Shown piece by piece: positions 54,688-63,352 of a stretch of DNA of 64,000 nucleotides. Position 1 is the stretch's first letter, and the number at the start of each line of letters is the position of its first letter. The position numbers and the translations under genes are program-made. Below the pieces are notes generated by a model. It was not told where the DNA came from and did not search any database. It saw only the letters and a program-made list of their open reading frames with translations. The DNA comes from Pistricoccus aurantiacus (GTDB taxonomy: Bacteria > Pseudomonadota > Gammaproteobacteria > Pseudomonadales > Halomonadaceae): positions 2,356,001 through 2,420,000 of the forward strand of contig NZ_CP042382.1 in the NCBI RefSeq assembly GCF_007954585.1. Reading direction: 5' to 3'.

Positions 54688-54861
54688 CTACCTGCATTCC
54701 GCGATCAGACTATCGACGAGGGCCATGGCCTCATCATGGGGTAGGCGAGGCTTATCGCTCCCCATGGCTTCCTGAACCTTGATGCGAAACCAGCAGTCAT
54801 AGCTATCAGCCTGCTTTTGTGTTTCGAACTCCGAGACAATGGGATCTAAAGGTGTGTTCAT
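54688..54861 (-). CDS. RelB/StbD-like antitoxin (stability determinant), orphaned
   Basis: 57 residues from ATG 54861. MNTPLDPIVSEFETQKQADS followed by YDCWFRIKVQEAMG and LPHDEAMALVDSLIAE is the common stability-determinant antitoxin sequence paired with RelE/ParE toxins. The start could be 54885 instead, but the family begins MNTPLDP. The toxin gene behind it is wrecked, so the antitoxin is now an orphan. It would still bind its own operator if expressed. Confidence 0.75.
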   Translation of the reverse strand: MNTPLDPIVSEFETQKQADSYDCWFRIKVQEAMGSDKPRLPHDEAMALVDSLIAECR

Positions 54862-55770
54862 CATCGCTTCTTCACAATTACCCATAGTCTACTCCATCAG
54901 TGAAACGGCGTTAGGGGTAGGATGATGTAACCGAAGGCGCTGCTGATCTTTTCTTAACGGGTCGGGATCTAACTGCAAGCCTCACTCTTTCTGTATGAAC
55001 CTCGTCAGCAGGCCACGAACGATTCACGGCTCGCTGAAAGGAGCTTGTCGCTTTAGTCATGTTGGATGCCATAGTACTGATCAACTTCCGAGCATAGTTC
55101 GCCACGATGGCGAGCGCCCTCTTGTTGGTGCTGCTACACGAGGGAAAGGGTTGAAAGGACAAAGGCTTCACTCAAAAGGCTATAAGGGAAGGGGTAATAA
55201 GGGTAAGGGGCTTATCCGATGATTGAAGGACAACCCCAAAGGGCTTGGAGAAAGGCAAAGGCCGCAACTATCTCGCGATGCTTGATCCTGCCATGGTCAG
55301 CCGCGTTTCATCGACTTTCAATATCCATTCCAAGGGGCTTCTGGAAAAGGATCGGAATCTGCAGCCAACGTTGTTCTGGACGCTATCAACCCGATCGTTA
55401 GCCGGGCCATGCTGTATGTCCTGCCGTTGATGAGTGATTACAGAAAACCCATTATGCATAAAATCACGTTCTGCCTAGCAGGTGTGCAACCTGTCAAGCT
55501 ACTCAGTATTCGCGCCTAACCTAAGTTTCAAGAAGATGGCCTGCAAGGTAGGCAACGCGATTTCGACTTTCGCCATTTCTTAGACTCTGCGCGTAGGCCG
55601 CCATTATCGAGCGGTCCGGGGCGCTTCGCTGACAGCGCAAGCAATGCCCATCGCGATGTCGAAATCGCCTGCGCCCGTTCGTCGGTCAGGTATGGCATAA
55701 GCGGTAGATGCGATTCGCTGCGTCTTCGAGAACTCCCCTGGTCGCTGAGGTGCTGTCGGATGAGACCTTC
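54862..55770. other. Non-coding or decayed stretch between element remnant and efflux genes
   Basis: About 900 bases without a recognisable intact gene. Short frames at 54911-55171 (minus), 55219-55401 and 55268-55459 have no convincing composition or ribosome-binding sites. A 78-codon open frame at 55286-55519 (with DAINPIVSRAMLYVLPLMSDY) looks protein-like but has no good start and matches no family I know. The right boundary of the mobile remnant probably lies here. No copy of the tRNA-Asn 3' end was found in it. Confidence 0.5.
55186..55210 (+). other. Potential G-quadruplex
   Basis: Four G-runs (GGG, GGGG, GGG, GGGG) with loops AA, TAATAA and TAA at 55186-55210 fit the simple G3+N1-7 rule. 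It is part of a ~70-base purine-rich tract with recurring AAGG and AAGGG. Confidence 0.5.
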
Positions 55771-56901
55771 ATGCTAAAGAAACTGCTTGTCGCCGCCATC
55801 GGCGTGGCCCTTGTGATCGCCGCCATCGTCTACACCAAGTTCGACCAGTTCGGGGCGATGGGCGAGGCCGCCGAGAACATGGTGCCGCCGCCCGAGACCG
55901 TCACCGCCATGAGGGTGGACGAGGCGCAGTGGGAACAATTGATTCCCGCGACGGCCAGCGTATCCGCGGTACAGGGGGTAACGGTCAGCGCGGAGATCGG
56001 CGGGCGGGTGACGCGTATCGGCTTCGAGTCCGGTGCGCTGACAAATGCTGGCGACGTGCTGCTGCAGCTGGATACGGCGAGCGAAGCGGCCCAGCTTGCC
56101 GCGGCGGAGGCCGCCGCCGCCCTGGCCAGGGCGGACTTTAGGCGGGCACGTGCGTTGAGCCAGAAGAATGCGGTCTCGCGAGAGGCGGTCGATCGCGCCG
56201 AGGCCAGCTTCAAGGAGGCCGTCGCCCAGGTGGACAATATGCGTGCGCTGATCGCCAAGAAGACGGTGCGCGCGCCGTTCTCCGGTCGCCTGGGACTGCG
56301 TCTGGTCAATCTCGGCCAGGTGCTGCGGGAAGGCGACGCCATCGCGTCACTGCAGACGCTGGACCCGATCTATGTGGATTTTTCGGTCCCGCAGCAGCAG
56401 ATCCACCGCCTGAAACCGGGACTGAGGGTGCGGGTCACCGGTGATGCCGCGCCGGGAGAGACCTTCGAAGGCGAGGTCCTCGCAATCAACCCCGAGGTCG
56501 ACCCAGCGACGCGCAACGTGCGCGTGCGGGCGCGGGTCGCCAATCCGGACGAGGCGCTCTATACGGGCATGTTCGTCAATGTCGCGGTGGTGCTACCGGA
56601 AACACAACCCGTGCTGCCGGTCGTCGCCACGGCGGTGCTCTACGCGCCCTACGGCGATTCGGTGTTCGTGGTCGAGAACAGGGAAAACGCCCAAAGCGGC
56701 GAGACCGAGCGGGTACTGCGCCAGCAGTTCGTCCGCCTGGGGCGAGTGCGGGGGGATTTCGTCGACGTCACCGATGGCCTCACCGCCGGCGAAACCGTGG
56801 TGACCAGCGGCGTGTTCAAGCTGCGCAGCGGTATGCCGATCGTCATCGACAATACGCTGGCCCCCAAGGCCGAGCTCGAACCCCATCCGGCCGAGTCCTG
56901 A
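55771..56901 (+). CDS. RND efflux periplasmic adaptor (membrane fusion protein)
   Basis: 376 residues. An N-terminal anchor helix (LLVAAIGVALVIAAIVY) is followed by a lipoyl/barrel-sandwich half (VSAEIGGRVTRIGFESGALTNAGDVLLQLD), an alpha-hairpin coiled coil (AEAAAALARADFRRARALSQKNAVSREAVDRAEASFKEAV), the second lipoyl half (VRAPFSGRLGLRLVNLGQVLREGD) and the beta-barrel (YVDFSVPQQQIHRLKPG). It bridges the pump at 56910 to an outer-membrane channel not encoded here. ATG 55771 is preferred over the longer frame from 55708. Eight bases separate it from the pump gene. Confidence 0.92.
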   Translation: MLKKLLVAAIGVALVIAAIVYTKFDQFGAMGEAAENMVPPPETVTAMRVDEAQWEQLIPATASVSAVQGVTVSAEIGGRVTRIGFESGALTNAGDVLLQLDTASEAAQLAAAEAAAALARADFRRARALSQKNAVSREAVDRAEASFKEAVAQVDNMRALIAKKTVRAPFSGRLGLRLVNLGQVLREGDAIASLQTLDPIYVDFSVPQQQIHRLKPGLRVRVTGDAAPGETFEGEVLAINPEVDPATRNVRVRARVANPDEALYTGMFVNVAVVLPETQPVLPVVATAVLYAPYGDSVFVVENRENAQSGETERVLRQQFVRLGRVRGDFVDVTDGLTAGETVVTSGVFKLRSGMPIVIDNTLAPKAELEPHPAES

Positions 56902-56909
56902 GGCAGGTC

Positions 56910-59900
56910 ATGAACCACTTCACCGATCTCTTCATCCGCCGCCCGGTGCTGGGCATCGTGGTCAACCTGATCATCCTGATCGCCGGCCTCAATGCTTGGC
57001 ACACGCTGAGCGTGCGTCAATATCCGCTCAGCGAGAACGCCTCGGTGCAGATCTCCACCGTCTACGTCGGCGCCAGCGCGGAACTGGTGCGCGGCTTCAT
57101 CACCACGCCGCTGGAGCGCGCCATCGGCGCGGCAGAGGGCATCGATTACGTCGAGTCGAAGAGCCTGCAGGGCATCTCGATCATCACCGCGCGGCTCAAG
57201 CTCGACTATGACTCGACCAAGGCGCTGACCGACATCTCCTCACGGGTCGATCAGGTGCGCAACGACCTGCCCGCGGAGGCGCAGGTGCCGGCGATCAGCG
57301 TGCTATCCGCCGATTCGGAGTTCGCCGCCGCCTATCTGAGCTTTTCCTCCGATATCCTGTCCCAGGAGCAGATCACCGATTACCTGACCCGGGTCGTGCA
57401 GCCGCGGCTGGCCGCGGTCACCGGCGTGCAGCGCATCGAGATCTTCGGCGCGCGTACCTTCGCCATGCGCATCTGGCTCAAGCCCCAGCGCATGGCGGCG
57501 CTGCACGTCAGCCCCGCCCAGGTGCGCGAGGCGCTGGCCGCCAACAACTACCTGGCCGCCATCGGCAGCACCAAGGGTGCCCTGGTGCAGACCCAGCTCG
57601 CGGCGAACACCGACCTGCACGGCGTCGAGGATTTTCGTCGCCTGGTCATCTATCAGAAGGATGACACCATCGTGCGCCTGCAGGATATCGCCGATGTCGA
57701 GCTGGGCGCCGAGGACTACGACACCCTGGTGCGCTATTCCGGGCAGACCGCGGTCTTCGCCGGGATCTTCCCGCAGCCCAACGCCAACATCATCGAGGTG
57801 ATCGAGGAGGCGCGCGCGGAGCTCGAGCGGATCAAGCAGGATATGCCGGCCGGGCTGGAAGCCAGCGTCGCCTACGACGCCTCCGAATATGTCGACAATG
57901 CCATCCACGAGGTGACCGGCACCCTGATCGACACCCTGCTGATCGTGATCGCGGTGATCTTCCTGTTCCTCGGCTCGGTGCGCTCGGTGCTGGTGCCGGT
58001 GATGGCGATTCCGGTCTCGCTGATCGGCGGCATCTTCCTGATGCAGCTGTTCGGCTTCACCCTGAACCTGCTGACGCTGCTGGCCATCGTGCTATCCGTG
58101 GGCCTGGTGGTCGACGACGCCATCGTGGTGGTGGAGAACGTCGAGCGCCACCTGCGCGAGGGCCGCGCGCCGCGGGAAGCCGCTCTGCTCGGCGCCCGGG
58201 AGCTGATCGCGCCGATCGTCGCCATGACCGTCACCCTGGTCGCGGTGTATATCCCCATCGGCCTGCAGGGTGGGCTGACCGGCGCGCTGTTTCGCGAGTT
58301 CGCCTTCACCCTGGCCGGCGCCGTGGCGATCTCCGGGGTGGTCGCCTTGACCCTCTCGCCGACCATGGCGGCGCATCTGCTGCGCAGCGCCCAGGACGAG
58401 GAGCGCGGCCTGAGCGGCTGGCTCAACCATCGCTTCGACCACCTGCGCGAGGTCTACGGTCGCGCGCTCGGCGCCACGCTCAAGGCGCGGCCCGCGGTCT
58501 ATCTGGTATGGATCCTGGTGAGTCTGTGCACCATCCCGATGTTCATGTTCTCGCCCAAGGAACTGGCGCCCACCGAGGATCAGAGCGTGCTGTTCGGCAT
58601 CATCAACACCGCCGCCAACGCCACCACCGACCAGAACGCGGTCTATGCCAAGGCGGCCGAAGAGCTCATGCTCGAGGTGCCCGAGGCCGCGCTGACCTTC
58701 CAGTTTCTGTTTCCGCCCTCGGTGGGGGCGACCCTGGGCGCCGACGGTTTCAGCGGCGTGGTGGTGAAGCCCTGGGGCGAGCGCACCCGCACGGTGACCC
58801 AGATCCTGCCGGAGGTACAGGCCGAGGTGGCGAAGATCCCGGGAATCCAGATGTTCATGACCACGCCGCCGGCGCTGCCCGGCGGCAGCAACTTCCCGGT
58901 GGAATTCCTGATCACTTCCACCGCGGATGCGGAGCGCCTGTTCGAATTCGCCCAGGAGTTGCGGGACCGGGCGATGCAGAGCGGGCTGTTCTTCTTCCCG
59001 CCGGACATCGACCTGAAGCTCGATCAGCCCCAGGCGACGCTGGTGTTCGATCGTGACAAGGTGGCGGCGCTTGGGCTGAGCCTCTCCCAGGTCGGTGCCG
59101 ATCTGGGCGTGGCCACCGGCGGCGACTTCGTCAACCGTTTCAACATGGCCGGCCGCAGCTACAAGGTGATACCGCTGGTGCAGCGGGCCGATCGGCTCAA
59201 CAGCGAGCAGCTACGCAATCTCTACATCGCCGCTCCCGATGGTCAGATGGTGCCGCTGTCGGCGGTGGCGCATATCGAGCACAGCGTCGTGGCCCGCTCC
59301 CTCAACCGCTTTCAGCAGCTCAACGCGGTGAAGCTCTCCGGGGTGAGCGCGCGCACCTTGGACGAGGCCCTTGGCTTTCTCGAGGACACCGCCCGGGAGA
59401 TCCTGCCGCCAGGCTACAGCTTCGACTACACCGGCGAATCGCGCCAGCTGCGCACCGAGGGCAACAAGTTCCTGCCGGCGTTCTCGCTGGCGGTGCTGAT
59501 GATCTTCCTGGTGCTGGCGGTGCAGTTCAATTCCTTCCGCGACCCCCTGGTGATCCTCGCCGGCTCGGTGCCCCTGGCGATGTTCGGCGCCCTGATCTTC
59601 ACCGTCTTGAAGATGCCCGACCCCAACACGCCCTACTGGACCAATGGCTGGACCACCACCCTGAACATCTACGCCCAGGTCGGCATGGTCACCCTGGTGG
59701 GGCTGATCGCCAAGAACGGCATCCTCGTCGTCGAATTCGCCAACAAGCTGCAGCAACAGGGGGCGAGCAAGCTCGACGCCGTGCACCAGGCGGCGATGAT
59801 CCGCCTGCGCCCGGTGCTGATGACCAGCATCGCCACCATCGCCGGCCACTTCCCGCTGGTGCTGGTGACCGGCGCCGGCGCCGCGGCGCGCAATTCCATC

Positions 59901-60071
59901 GGCCTGGTGCTGGTCGGCGGCATGGCCATCGGCACCCTGTTCACCCTGTTCGTGGTGCCGTCGCTGTATATGCTGATGGCCCGGGACCGGCATAAGGATG
60001 AAGCCAAGGCTTCCACTTCCACGCCGTCGGAGGCGGCATCCGGTCATTTGGGTCAAGGGCAAACACGCTGA
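56910..60071 (+). CDS. RND-family efflux permease (HAE1 type)
   Basis: 1053 residues, full length. The N-terminal FIRRPVLGIVVNLIILIAGLNA begins TM1; the pore domains carry LSFSSDILSQEQITDYLTRVVQPRLAAV and GARTFAMRIWLKPQRMAAL. TM4 holds the proton-relay GLVVDDAIVVVENVERHL with paired Asp; the second half has VLAVQFNSFRDPLVILAGSVPLAMFGAL and GLIAKNGILVVEFANKLQQQG. It exports drugs, bile salts or biocides by proton antiport with the adaptor upstream. Substrate range cannot be told from sequence. The C-terminal ~25 residues are a Ser/Thr-rich tail. Confidence 0.94.
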   Translation: MNHFTDLFIRRPVLGIVVNLIILIAGLNAWHTLSVRQYPLSENASVQISTVYVGASAELVRGFITTPLERAIGAAEGIDYVESKSLQGISIITARLKLDYDSTKALTDISSRVDQVRNDLPAEAQVPAISVLSADSEFAAAYLSFSSDILSQEQITDYLTRVVQPRLAAVTGVQRIEIFGARTFAMRIWLKPQRMAALHVSPAQVREALAANNYLAAIGSTKGALVQTQLAANTDLHGVEDFRRLVIYQKDDTIVRLQDIADVELGAEDYDTLVRYSGQTAVFAGIFPQPNANIIEVIEEARAELERIKQDMPAGLEASVAYDASEYVDNAIHEVTGTLIDTLLIVIAVIFLFLGSVRSVLVPVMAIPVSLIGGIFLMQLFGFTLNLLTLLAIVLSVGLVVDDAIVVVENVERHLREGRAPREAALLGARELIAPIVAMTVTLVAVYIPIGLQGGLTGALFREFAFTLAGAVAISGVVALTLSPTMAAHLLRSAQDEERGLSGWLNHRFDHLREVYGRALGATLKARPAVYLVWILVSLCTIPMFMFSPKELAPTEDQSVLFGIINTAANATTDQNAVYAKAAEELMLEVPEAALTFQFLFPPSVGATLGADGFSGVVVKPWGERTRTVTQILPEVQAEVAKIPGIQMFMTTPPALPGGSNFPVEFLITSTADAERLFEFAQELRDRAMQSGLFFFPPDIDLKLDQPQATLVFDRDKVAALGLSLSQVGADLGVATGGDFVNRFNMAGRSYKVIPLVQRADRLNSEQLRNLYIAAPDGQMVPLSAVAHIEHSVVARSLNRFQQLNAVKLSGVSARTLDEALGFLEDTAREILPPGYSFDYTGESRQLRTEGNKFLPAFSLAVLMIFLVLAVQFNSFRDPLVILAGSVPLAMFGALIFTVLKMPDPNTPYWTNGWTTTLNIYAQVGMVTLVGLIAKNGILVVEFANKLQQQGASKLDAVHQAAMIRLRPVLMTSIATIAGHFPLVLVTGAGAAARNSIGLVLVGGMAIGTLFTLFVVPSLYMLMARDRHKDEAKASTSTPSEAASGHLGQGQTR

Positions 60072-60243
60072 AACCGTTACGCAAGAAAGCGGTGTCATGG
60101 CCGGTGCTGCTGGGATGTCAGCTCTCTTGGTCCAGATAGGCAGCGAGCCAGGAAAAACAAGACGACGGAGACCCGAACAATAGCGTTGAGCGCCTGACTT
60201 GAACTGGCCTATGATCTCAGCTTCTCCGCCACGGAACCGCATC

Positions 60244-60414
60244 ATGATCAAGGGTCTCGTTTTTTGCTTTGCCTTCCTGGTTGCTCAGCTGCTTGTCCTG
60301 CACTATATCGACGGTCGCTTTCAAAGCAACTCCAAGGACGCCCGACAGGTCACGACCACCACTACCGTCATTCAACGAGACGAGGAAACCGAGGATCAGG
60401 ACGCCCAATCTTGA
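60244..60414 (+). CDS. Small single-pass membrane protein, hypothetical
   Basis: 56 residues from ATG 60244 (MIKGLVFCFAFLVAQLLVLHY). A single N-terminal helix is followed by a polar acidic tail (DEETEDQDAQS). GGAA lies a few bases upstream. The pattern is that of a small inner-membrane peptide. No family known; a longer start at 60199 seems less likely. Confidence 0.5.
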   Translation: MIKGLVFCFAFLVAQLLVLHYIDGRFQSNSKDARQVTTTTTVIQRDEETEDQDAQS

Positions 60415-60435
60415 TCTCTGGCGTGATGGTAGGCG

Positions 60436-61497
60436 TTACCCGGTCCGGCGCTTCAGTTCCTTTATCGTCGAAATAGCCAGGAATAGGATGGTAAGAGGCA
60501 GCACGGCGTACAGCATGATCTGTGTCAGCCCTGACAGAGTATCGTGCTGCGAGGCCGCCAGGATCAGATAGAGGGTATAGGCGACGTAGTAGCCCAGCAG
60601 CAGCGCGCCTTCCCACCGACTGATGGTGCTACCGGTAAAACAGATCGGCAGGCAGATCAGCGCGACGGCTATCATCACCGGTATATCGAAACCGACCATG
60701 GCCGGGGTTACGTCGATGCCTGACGGCGCCAGCAGGCTGGTCACGCCAAGCACGCCCAGCAGGTTGAACACGTTGCTTCCCACCACGTTGCCTATGGCGA
60801 TATCCCGCTCGCCTCGCAGGGCCGCAACGAGGGAGGTCACCACCTCGGGCAGCGAGGTGCCCGCGGCCACGATGGTCAGGCCGATCACCTGCTCGCTGAT
60901 GCCCAGGTAGCCGGCAAACGCCACGGCGCTATCGACCAGCCAGCGCGACCCGATCACCAGCAACAGCAAGCCCGCGACGACCAGCACCGAATTGACCAGC
61001 CAGGCGCCGTCGGTCTGGGTCCTGGCGCCGTCTTCATCGGCCTCCCTGGCGCGGGCGCGGCTATTCTGGTACAGCAGAAAGCCCAGGTAGGCGATCAGCC
61101 CGGACGCCAGTAGCAGGCCATCCAGCCGGCTCAGCCGCTCATCAAGCGCCAGCAGAAAAAGCGCGACCGACAGCAGCACCATCAGGGGGATATCGAAGCG
61201 TATCAGCTGCTGGGCGACCAGCAGCGGCGTCACCAAGGCCGAAAGCCCGAGAATGAACAGCACATTGAAGATATTGCTGCCTACCACGTTGCCCATGGCG
61301 ATGGCCGCCTGGTCCGCAAAGGCGGCCTTGATGCTGACCGCCAGCTCCGGCGAGCTGGTGCCGAAGGCCACGACCGTCAGGCCGATGATCAGCGAGGAAA
61401 CCCCGAAACGCGCCGCCAGCCGGGACGCTCCCCGAACCAGCATTTCGGCACCGACCAGCAGGAAGCCAAGCCCCGCCAGAAACGCAATGTAGCTCAT
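60436..61497 (-). CDS. CaCA-family calcium/sodium antiporter (YrbG-like)
   Basis: 353 residues, ten to eleven helices in two inverted halves. The two alpha-repeats have their signatures: GLTVVAFGTSSPELAVSIKAAF ... MGNVVGSNIFNVLFILG and GLTIVAAGTSLPEVVTSLVAAL ... IGNVVGSNVFNLLGVLG. It exchanges Ca2+ (or K+) for Na+ or H+ at the inner membrane, useful in a halophile. It is convergent with the small gene at 60244. Confidence 0.93.
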   Translation of the reverse strand: MSYIAFLAGLGFLLVGAEMLVRGASRLAARFGVSSLIIGLTVVAFGTSSPELAVSIKAAFADQAAIAMGNVVGSNIFNVLFILGLSALVTPLLVAQQLIRFDIPLMVLLSVALFLLALDERLSRLDGLLLASGLIAYLGFLLYQNSRARAREADEDGARTQTDGAWLVNSVLVVAGLLLLVIGSRWLVDSAVAFAGYLGISEQVIGLTIVAAGTSLPEVVTSLVAALRGERDIAIGNVVGSNVFNLLGVLGVTSLLAPSGIDVTPAMVGFDIPVMIAVALICLPICFTGSTISRWEGALLLGYYVAYTLYLILAASQHDTLSGLTQIMLYAVLPLTILFLAISTIKELKRRTG

Positions 61498-61634
61498 CCC
61501 TTCCTCCAGAAGTCTTGGGTTCCATTACGCAATGCGCCTGGAGCGTCCATGGCAGCGTGATAGAGCCGAGTCGACCACGAGACGTGGACTCTCATGACTT
61601 ATAGAGAAGGCGAAGAAAGGAAACAACATTTCGC

Positions 61635-62116
61635 TCAAGCGAGCCATATCGCGACGATCGAACATAGGGTGGAGATCAGGGTCGCGATCGAGCGCAGGTG
61701 ATTCCAGCGCACCCATTTCACGAGATACATCGCCCAGGTCGCCCCGCCTTGCTCGCTATCGGAATCGACCGCGGCGAGGCGATCGTTCAGCGGCACGTTG
61801 AAGGCCAGGGTGATGCTGATACCGCCGATCAGGTATGCCGTGCCACCGGCGATTGCCCAGGCGAGCGAGGCGGGGTCGAGTTGCCGCCATCCGAGGACGA
61901 CGGACAGTGCGAAGGCGGTGCCGGTGCCGAAGAAGAGATGAGAAACGCCGGATTGAGGATGGCCCGGTTGATCGCCTGCATGGCGGCGATGCCGGCCGGC
62001 GTCGGAATCCGCGCCAGGGCCCGCATCATGAAGTTCGAGAAGACACAGAACAGCCCGGCGATCAGGCCGCTGCCGAGTGTAGCCGCGATAAGCAGGATAA
62101 GTGCGATAGCGTTCAT
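61635..62116 (-). pseudogene. DUF1772 (anthrone-oxygenase-like) membrane protein, frameshifted
   Basis: Reading from ATG 62116: AIALILLIAATLGSGLIAGL, FSNFMMRALARIP, IAAMQAINRAILNPAFLI, the DUF1772 N-terminus with its first helices. The frame is then lost, and from about 61940 the other frame carries LFFGTGTAFALSVVLG, GTAYLIGGISITLAFNVPLND, WVRWNHLRSIATLIS to TGA 61635. An extra two bases (a CT duplication in CTCATCTCTTCTTCGG on the minus strand, near 61930-61940) account for the shift. Function lost unless the read is wrong. It overlaps the VOC gene by ATGA. Confidence 0.8.
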
Positions 62117-62553
62117 GGTCTGCCGTGTGGGTCGCTATGATTGTTGGGCGACAACTGCACCTCGCGGTAGGTTTCTTCCGCGAATTCAATAAGACAGAAC
62201 CCGTGGCCAAACGGATCCGAGAAGGTGACACATTTCGAGCCCCGCCATTCGGTGTATTCACTTTCCCGATTCGCTCCCGCGCCAAGGGCGCGTTCTGTGG
62301 CTTCCTCAGTATCTTCCACTACAAAATCAAGATGTACCGGCGTCCAATGCCGGGAGTAGGTACGCCTTTCCGATAGCGTACTTGCCGCTTTCGAACCTGA
62401 AGGAGTTTTCAGCAGGTAAATGACGGACGACGCGCCGGTAAGCTCTGCGACGTCCTCATCCAGCGTGCGGCTGTGCGTTAGTCCCAGGGCAGCCGTGTAG
62501 AATGCGATTGCCGGGGCGAGGTCGGGGACGTCGATGTTTACCAGGATTCTCAT
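62113..62553 (-). CDS. VOC-family (glyoxalase/bleomycin-resistance fold) protein
   Basis: 146 residues. Two beta-alpha-beta-beta-beta modules are visible: MRILVNIDVPDLAPAIAFYTAALGLTHSR and VHLDFVVEDTEEATERALGAG ... CVTFSDPFGHGFCLIEF. Metal-ligand candidates are a His near HLDF and a Glu in LIEF. Such proteins are lyases, isomerases or resistance proteins; this one is unassigned. ATG 62553 is chosen because the family starts directly at the first strand (the frame is open to 62577). It overlaps the downstream DUF1772 gene (ATGA). Confidence 0.82.
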   Translation of the reverse strand: MRILVNIDVPDLAPAIAFYTAALGLTHSRTLDEDVAELTGASSVIYLLKTPSGSKAASTLSERRTYSRHWTPVHLDFVVEDTEEATERALGAGANRESEYTEWRGSKCVTFSDPFGHGFCLIEFAEETYREVQLSPNNHSDPHGRP

Positions 62554-62689
62554 CGCTTGTGACCTTATTATTGACATCTAACGTGATGGTTCCTTCGATG
62601 GCGTTTCCGCCTTGGCGAGCAGGTCGCTCATGCCAGCAGTAGGGCGGATTCGCGGGCTGACGGGCGACAGGGCTCGAGTTCGACAATCG

Positions 62690-62752
62690 GCGCGCATCTT
62701 CGCCATGCGCACATCTGGCTCAAGTCCGAGCGCATGGTCATCCTCGCCTGCA
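62690..62752 (+). pseudogene. Relic of an RND efflux permease gene
   Basis: About 50 bases at 62690-62745 align with 57447-57500 of the pump gene: TCGGCGCGC, TTCGCCATGCGC, ATCTGGCTCAAG and AGCGCATGG are shared in the same order, separated by a two-base insertion and a deletion. The pump codons encode GARTFAMRIWLKPQRM, a conserved RND pore-domain segment. The copy is out of frame and isolated, so it is a decayed remnant of another RND gene or of a local duplication. Confidence 0.55.
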
Positions 62753-62872
62753 GGAAAGCAGCTATCCTTGATAGTCTCGGTTGGCGCGATGGCGTGGCCA
62801 GCCGGGACGACGAGTTTCATCGTCGAAGAGACGTTTGGACGATTGTTTCTTCATACACAGGAGTGTGCACCA

Positions 62873-63304
62873 ATGAATACTCATTCTGGTTTCACCCATC
62901 GCTTCGGTCTTTCAGCACGGATCGCATCCACTGCCTTCGGAGCCGCCCTCACACTGCTGATTTCTTCATCGGCACTCGCGGACGCCGCCCAGGAAGTGAA
63001 GACGGCGGCGCAACATGCGGGTTTCGCGGCCGAGGCGAGCGACATCGCGGGGGTGCAGATGCATCTGCATCACACCTTGAACTGCCTTGTCGGGCCGGAT
63101 GGCGAGGGCTTCGACGCCGACGAGATGAATCCCTGCCAGGACATGGGCAAGGGCGCCATTCCCGATACTACGGACGACGCTCAGAAACAGACGTTGGAGA
63201 AAGCCGCCGAGCAGGTACGTACCGGGCTCGATAGTGACGATCTCGACGAGGCTCGACAGGCCGCCAAGGACGCCAACGAGATGCTCGAGTCTCAGGCAAT
63301 GTAA
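62873..63304 (+). CDS. Small secreted protein of unknown function
   Basis: 143 residues. A signal peptide (...AALTLLISSSALADA, cut near residue 38) is followed by a helical, acidic domain with two His-rich/Cys positions (GVQMHLHHTLNCLVGPDGEGF, MNPCQDMGKG). The C-terminus (TLEKAAEQVRTGLDSDDLDEARQAAKDANEML) is coiled-coil-like. ATG 62873 follows CAGGAG at good spacing, whereas the longer open frame from 62612 has none. The His/Cys arrangement might bind metal or haem, but this is speculation. Confidence 0.7.
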   Translation: MNTHSGFTHRFGLSARIASTAFGAALTLLISSSALADAAQEVKTAAQHAGFAAEASDIAGVQMHLHHTLNCLVGPDGEGFDADEMNPCQDMGKGAIPDTTDDAQKQTLEKAAEQVRTGLDSDDLDEARQAAKDANEMLESQAM

Positions 63305-63352
63305 TCGCGGTCCGCACGGACCGAGCCCGGAGGAGGGAAGGTGTAAGGGCTG

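Noticed and set aside
61567..61592. Imperfect hairpin GAGTC...CCACG AGA CGTGG...ACTC as a terminator
   Set aside because: Contains a bulge and has no T-run on either strand.
62578..62820. 80-codon minus-strand ORF
   Set aside because: It overlaps the RND relic and has no recognisable family or ribosome-binding site.
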